Assembly: GCA_903813345.2 (NCBI GenBank)
Contig: CAIIXF020000001.1
Coordinates: forward strand, 3,040,001 to 3,100,000
Reading direction: 5' to 3'
Length of the DNA stretch: 60,000 bases
Source of the DNA: Owenia fusiformis
Lineage: Eukaryota > Annelida > Polychaeta > Sabellida > Oweniidae
The notes below the pieces were generated by a model. That model was not told the DNA's origin. It saw nothing but the letters and a program-made list of their open reading frames with translations, and made no database searches. Both the position numbers and the translations under genes were made by a program. This document shows, piece after piece, positions 58,087 to 60,000 of this stretch (position 1 is the stretch's first letter; each line of letters begins with the position of its first letter).

Positions 58087-59356
58087 TGTTTCAGTTCACT
58101 CTTGAAACATGATACCAAGAACAAAACAAGTGTTTGGTGTGTATATAGTGTGTGTATAGTGTATATATATATTTTTCAAATTATATCGTTACCATTCAAA
58201 AGATGACCATTAAATTGACGATGTGTTAAATTTTTAGATTTTTTTATGACTGGTCTAAGAGAAACGTGTGTTCAAAAAGTTCTACATATCGATATTGGGT
58301 TAGCCATTCTGTTTCCCCATTCATTATAGTAACACTGATACTGATACATATATTCTTTTTTAAATTGCGTGCCCCAAATTTGAAAAGGGGCTCCATGTTA
58401 GCTGGAAAAGTTTAAAACTACCAATTTAATCCGTTGTCTTAGCAAATATGAAGAACGGAAGCCTCGAATTCCAAATATGCGTTCGATAAGGAATCCGACC
58501 TCTGGGCGACTCGTAAATTTCAGGCCAAAACGATTGCTAGATTCAATTCAAAATTGGTACCATTATATATGACCCAGGAAGATAATTAACTAGGTTAACT
58601 TTTCGCCACCAAAAAGCTTAGTTGTGATGGACTCCACTTTATTAAATAAGCATCATATTGAGTGTTCTGTCTGTAACATACATGTTTAACAATAACTCAA
58701 AATGATAAGATTGACTTTAAACTCACACACTGACTTGTAACATTTCCAAGCCATCGGATCCTTGGTGATATTTGTCACCATGGAAACAAATTATGGGACT
58801 TTGAAAACTTTTATCGCATAGTTATCATTTGAGATTTAGAGGCGTTCAAAACAATACAGAGGGGGGTCCAAATGACTCCCCTCGTGCGACTTAGTGTTAT
58901 AAAAAAAGGTTGCAGACATAAGGGTTAAAGAAAGCTTTGTCTCCATCTTATCTAATCTTCGTTGAATTCCAAATAGTCTCAGACCTGGAAATGAATTTCA
59001 AGGCCACAAAAAGTAAAGCAATTGAATTCCCAAATCCCAAAAATGTGAATTCAAAGTTCAACGATCGTCACGGACGGAGAGACGCTTAGAAGATCACATA
59101 GGCTCACTGCTGCGTGAGCCAATAATAGCTTTTAACGATTGGGAAACAAACCATTCATATCACCCTTGAGGTTGTACAAACTTTCAAATGGTTACTAAGT
59201 TTATTAGATTACTCCGTTAAGACAACGAACTTCATCGGATGGAACCTTAAAAACGGGTTAAGACCAGATTCCGTTTACGTAATAACAGTGAGGTTTCATA
59301 TCAATGATTTTGTTTGAACTATTTGTTCGCAAAATGTGTAGGTTTTCTCAGACATA

Positions 59357-59708
59357 CAGGGTGTTCCAAAAGTAACAGGTCTGGTGCTTGCATCTTATCA
59401 ATTCTGCACCGAGTGTCTTCAATTTTTTACAAATTGTACGTAGGAGTATTGCAACTAAAAATGTAAAGTTTCAGAAAAAATGATAAAAGGCGGGTAGAGT
59501 TATGGTTGTTATAGTAACAAGATATCACATTACCCGGGGCAACTATTTCATGAAAATGTGATATCTAACATTTTTGTATTACCGAAGAAAGTATCTAATT
59601 CACCTATTACAAGACAACATTTTTTGTTTGGTTTATTAGTTGCTTTGTTGCTTTGGTTCATATTTAACAAAATACCAGCACCAGTCCTGTTACTTTTGGA
59701 ACACCCTG
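59357..59708. mobile_element. MITE with CAGGGTGTTCC ends, TA target
   Basis: 352 bp with inverted ends CAGGGTGTTCCAAAAGTAAC and GTTACTTTTGGAACACCCTG, flanked by TA on both sides. The ends resemble the element at 19089-19376 but the interior differs. Confidence 0.82.
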
Positions 59709-60000
59709 TATACTACTGCAACAAGATTGTGATAAAAACGTCGTGGAGATTTTGCCTACAACTCGTGAAATGAGGGGAAAAAATGACATGTCATCACCAT
59801 TTCCTAATTTCGCCCGTTCCGGGAAATTGCCGATTTTGACGTAAAAATACAATTCACATTATGAGAACAGGGTCTTGCATTTGAAAGACCGATGATGCAA
59901 CATGCATCGTTTATTCATCAAAAATACCAATCCGGAAAAACCTGTTTTTTATTAAAATTCAACCCAAAAACGGAAATTTTAATGAAAATTGAACCAGGAT

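Larger units (their letters stand above)
54960..60000. other. Upstream flank of the EGF gene, no gene recognised
   Basis: Apart from the LINE fragment and three MITEs listed separately, I see only short ORFs without domain features. The 5' part of any neighbouring gene would lie beyond the window. Confidence 0.5.

Overview
The window is eukaryotic: AT-rich DNA with introns on GT/AG borders, no bacterial-style operons, and many foldback transposons. The gene types (a secreted carbonic-anhydrase-like/VWA protein and a secreted EGF-repeat protein) and the repeat types (short palindromic MITEs, LINE fragments, AAGGTCA-rich repeats) suggest a marine lophotrochozoan, most likely a mollusc and perhaps a bivalve. 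That is inference; nothing here fixes the species.

Layout. Positions 2-774 hold the last three exons of a plus-strand VWA gene. Positions 1175-1929 hold a possible small two-exon gene of unknown function. Positions 6236-27423 hold a complete 18-exon plus-strand gene, paralogous to the first, reconstructed here by splice sites and reading phase: 2256 coding nt, 751 residues. It encodes a signal peptide, an alpha-carbonic-anhydrase domain that has lost a zinc ligand and other active-site residues, and two VWA domains with intact MIDAS motifs. Positions 42505-52471 hold a minus-strand gene with a signal-peptide exon and five EGF exons, continuing beyond what I could find. The two genes point toward each other across a repeat-rich 15 kb that includes a 500-N assembly gap at 40184-40683.

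Repeats dominate the rest. Intron 6 of the carbonic-anhydrase/VWA gene carries an 8.8 kb composite insertion (9733-18500) built from one family of inverted-repeat element with an internal ATTGY-type satellite. The outer unit is flanked by CTATAC and a nested copy by ATATTG. The nested copy's empty site survives in the sister satellite at 16531-16536, so 6-bp target duplication can be read inside the window. A second large foldback structure spans about 31.6-40.2 kb, with roughly 0.9 kb arms holding 147-bp tandem units. Smaller elements include mariner-like, piggyBac-like and unclassified foldback MITEs, LINE remnants on both strands, and a higher-order tandem repeat in intron 1 of the EGF gene.

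Functional reading (inference): both multi-exon genes encode secreted modular extracellular proteins. The first would be a non-catalytic carbonic-anhydrase-fold binding protein joined to metal-dependent VWA adhesion modules, an architecture reminiscent of biomineral matrix proteins, and it has been tandemly duplicated.
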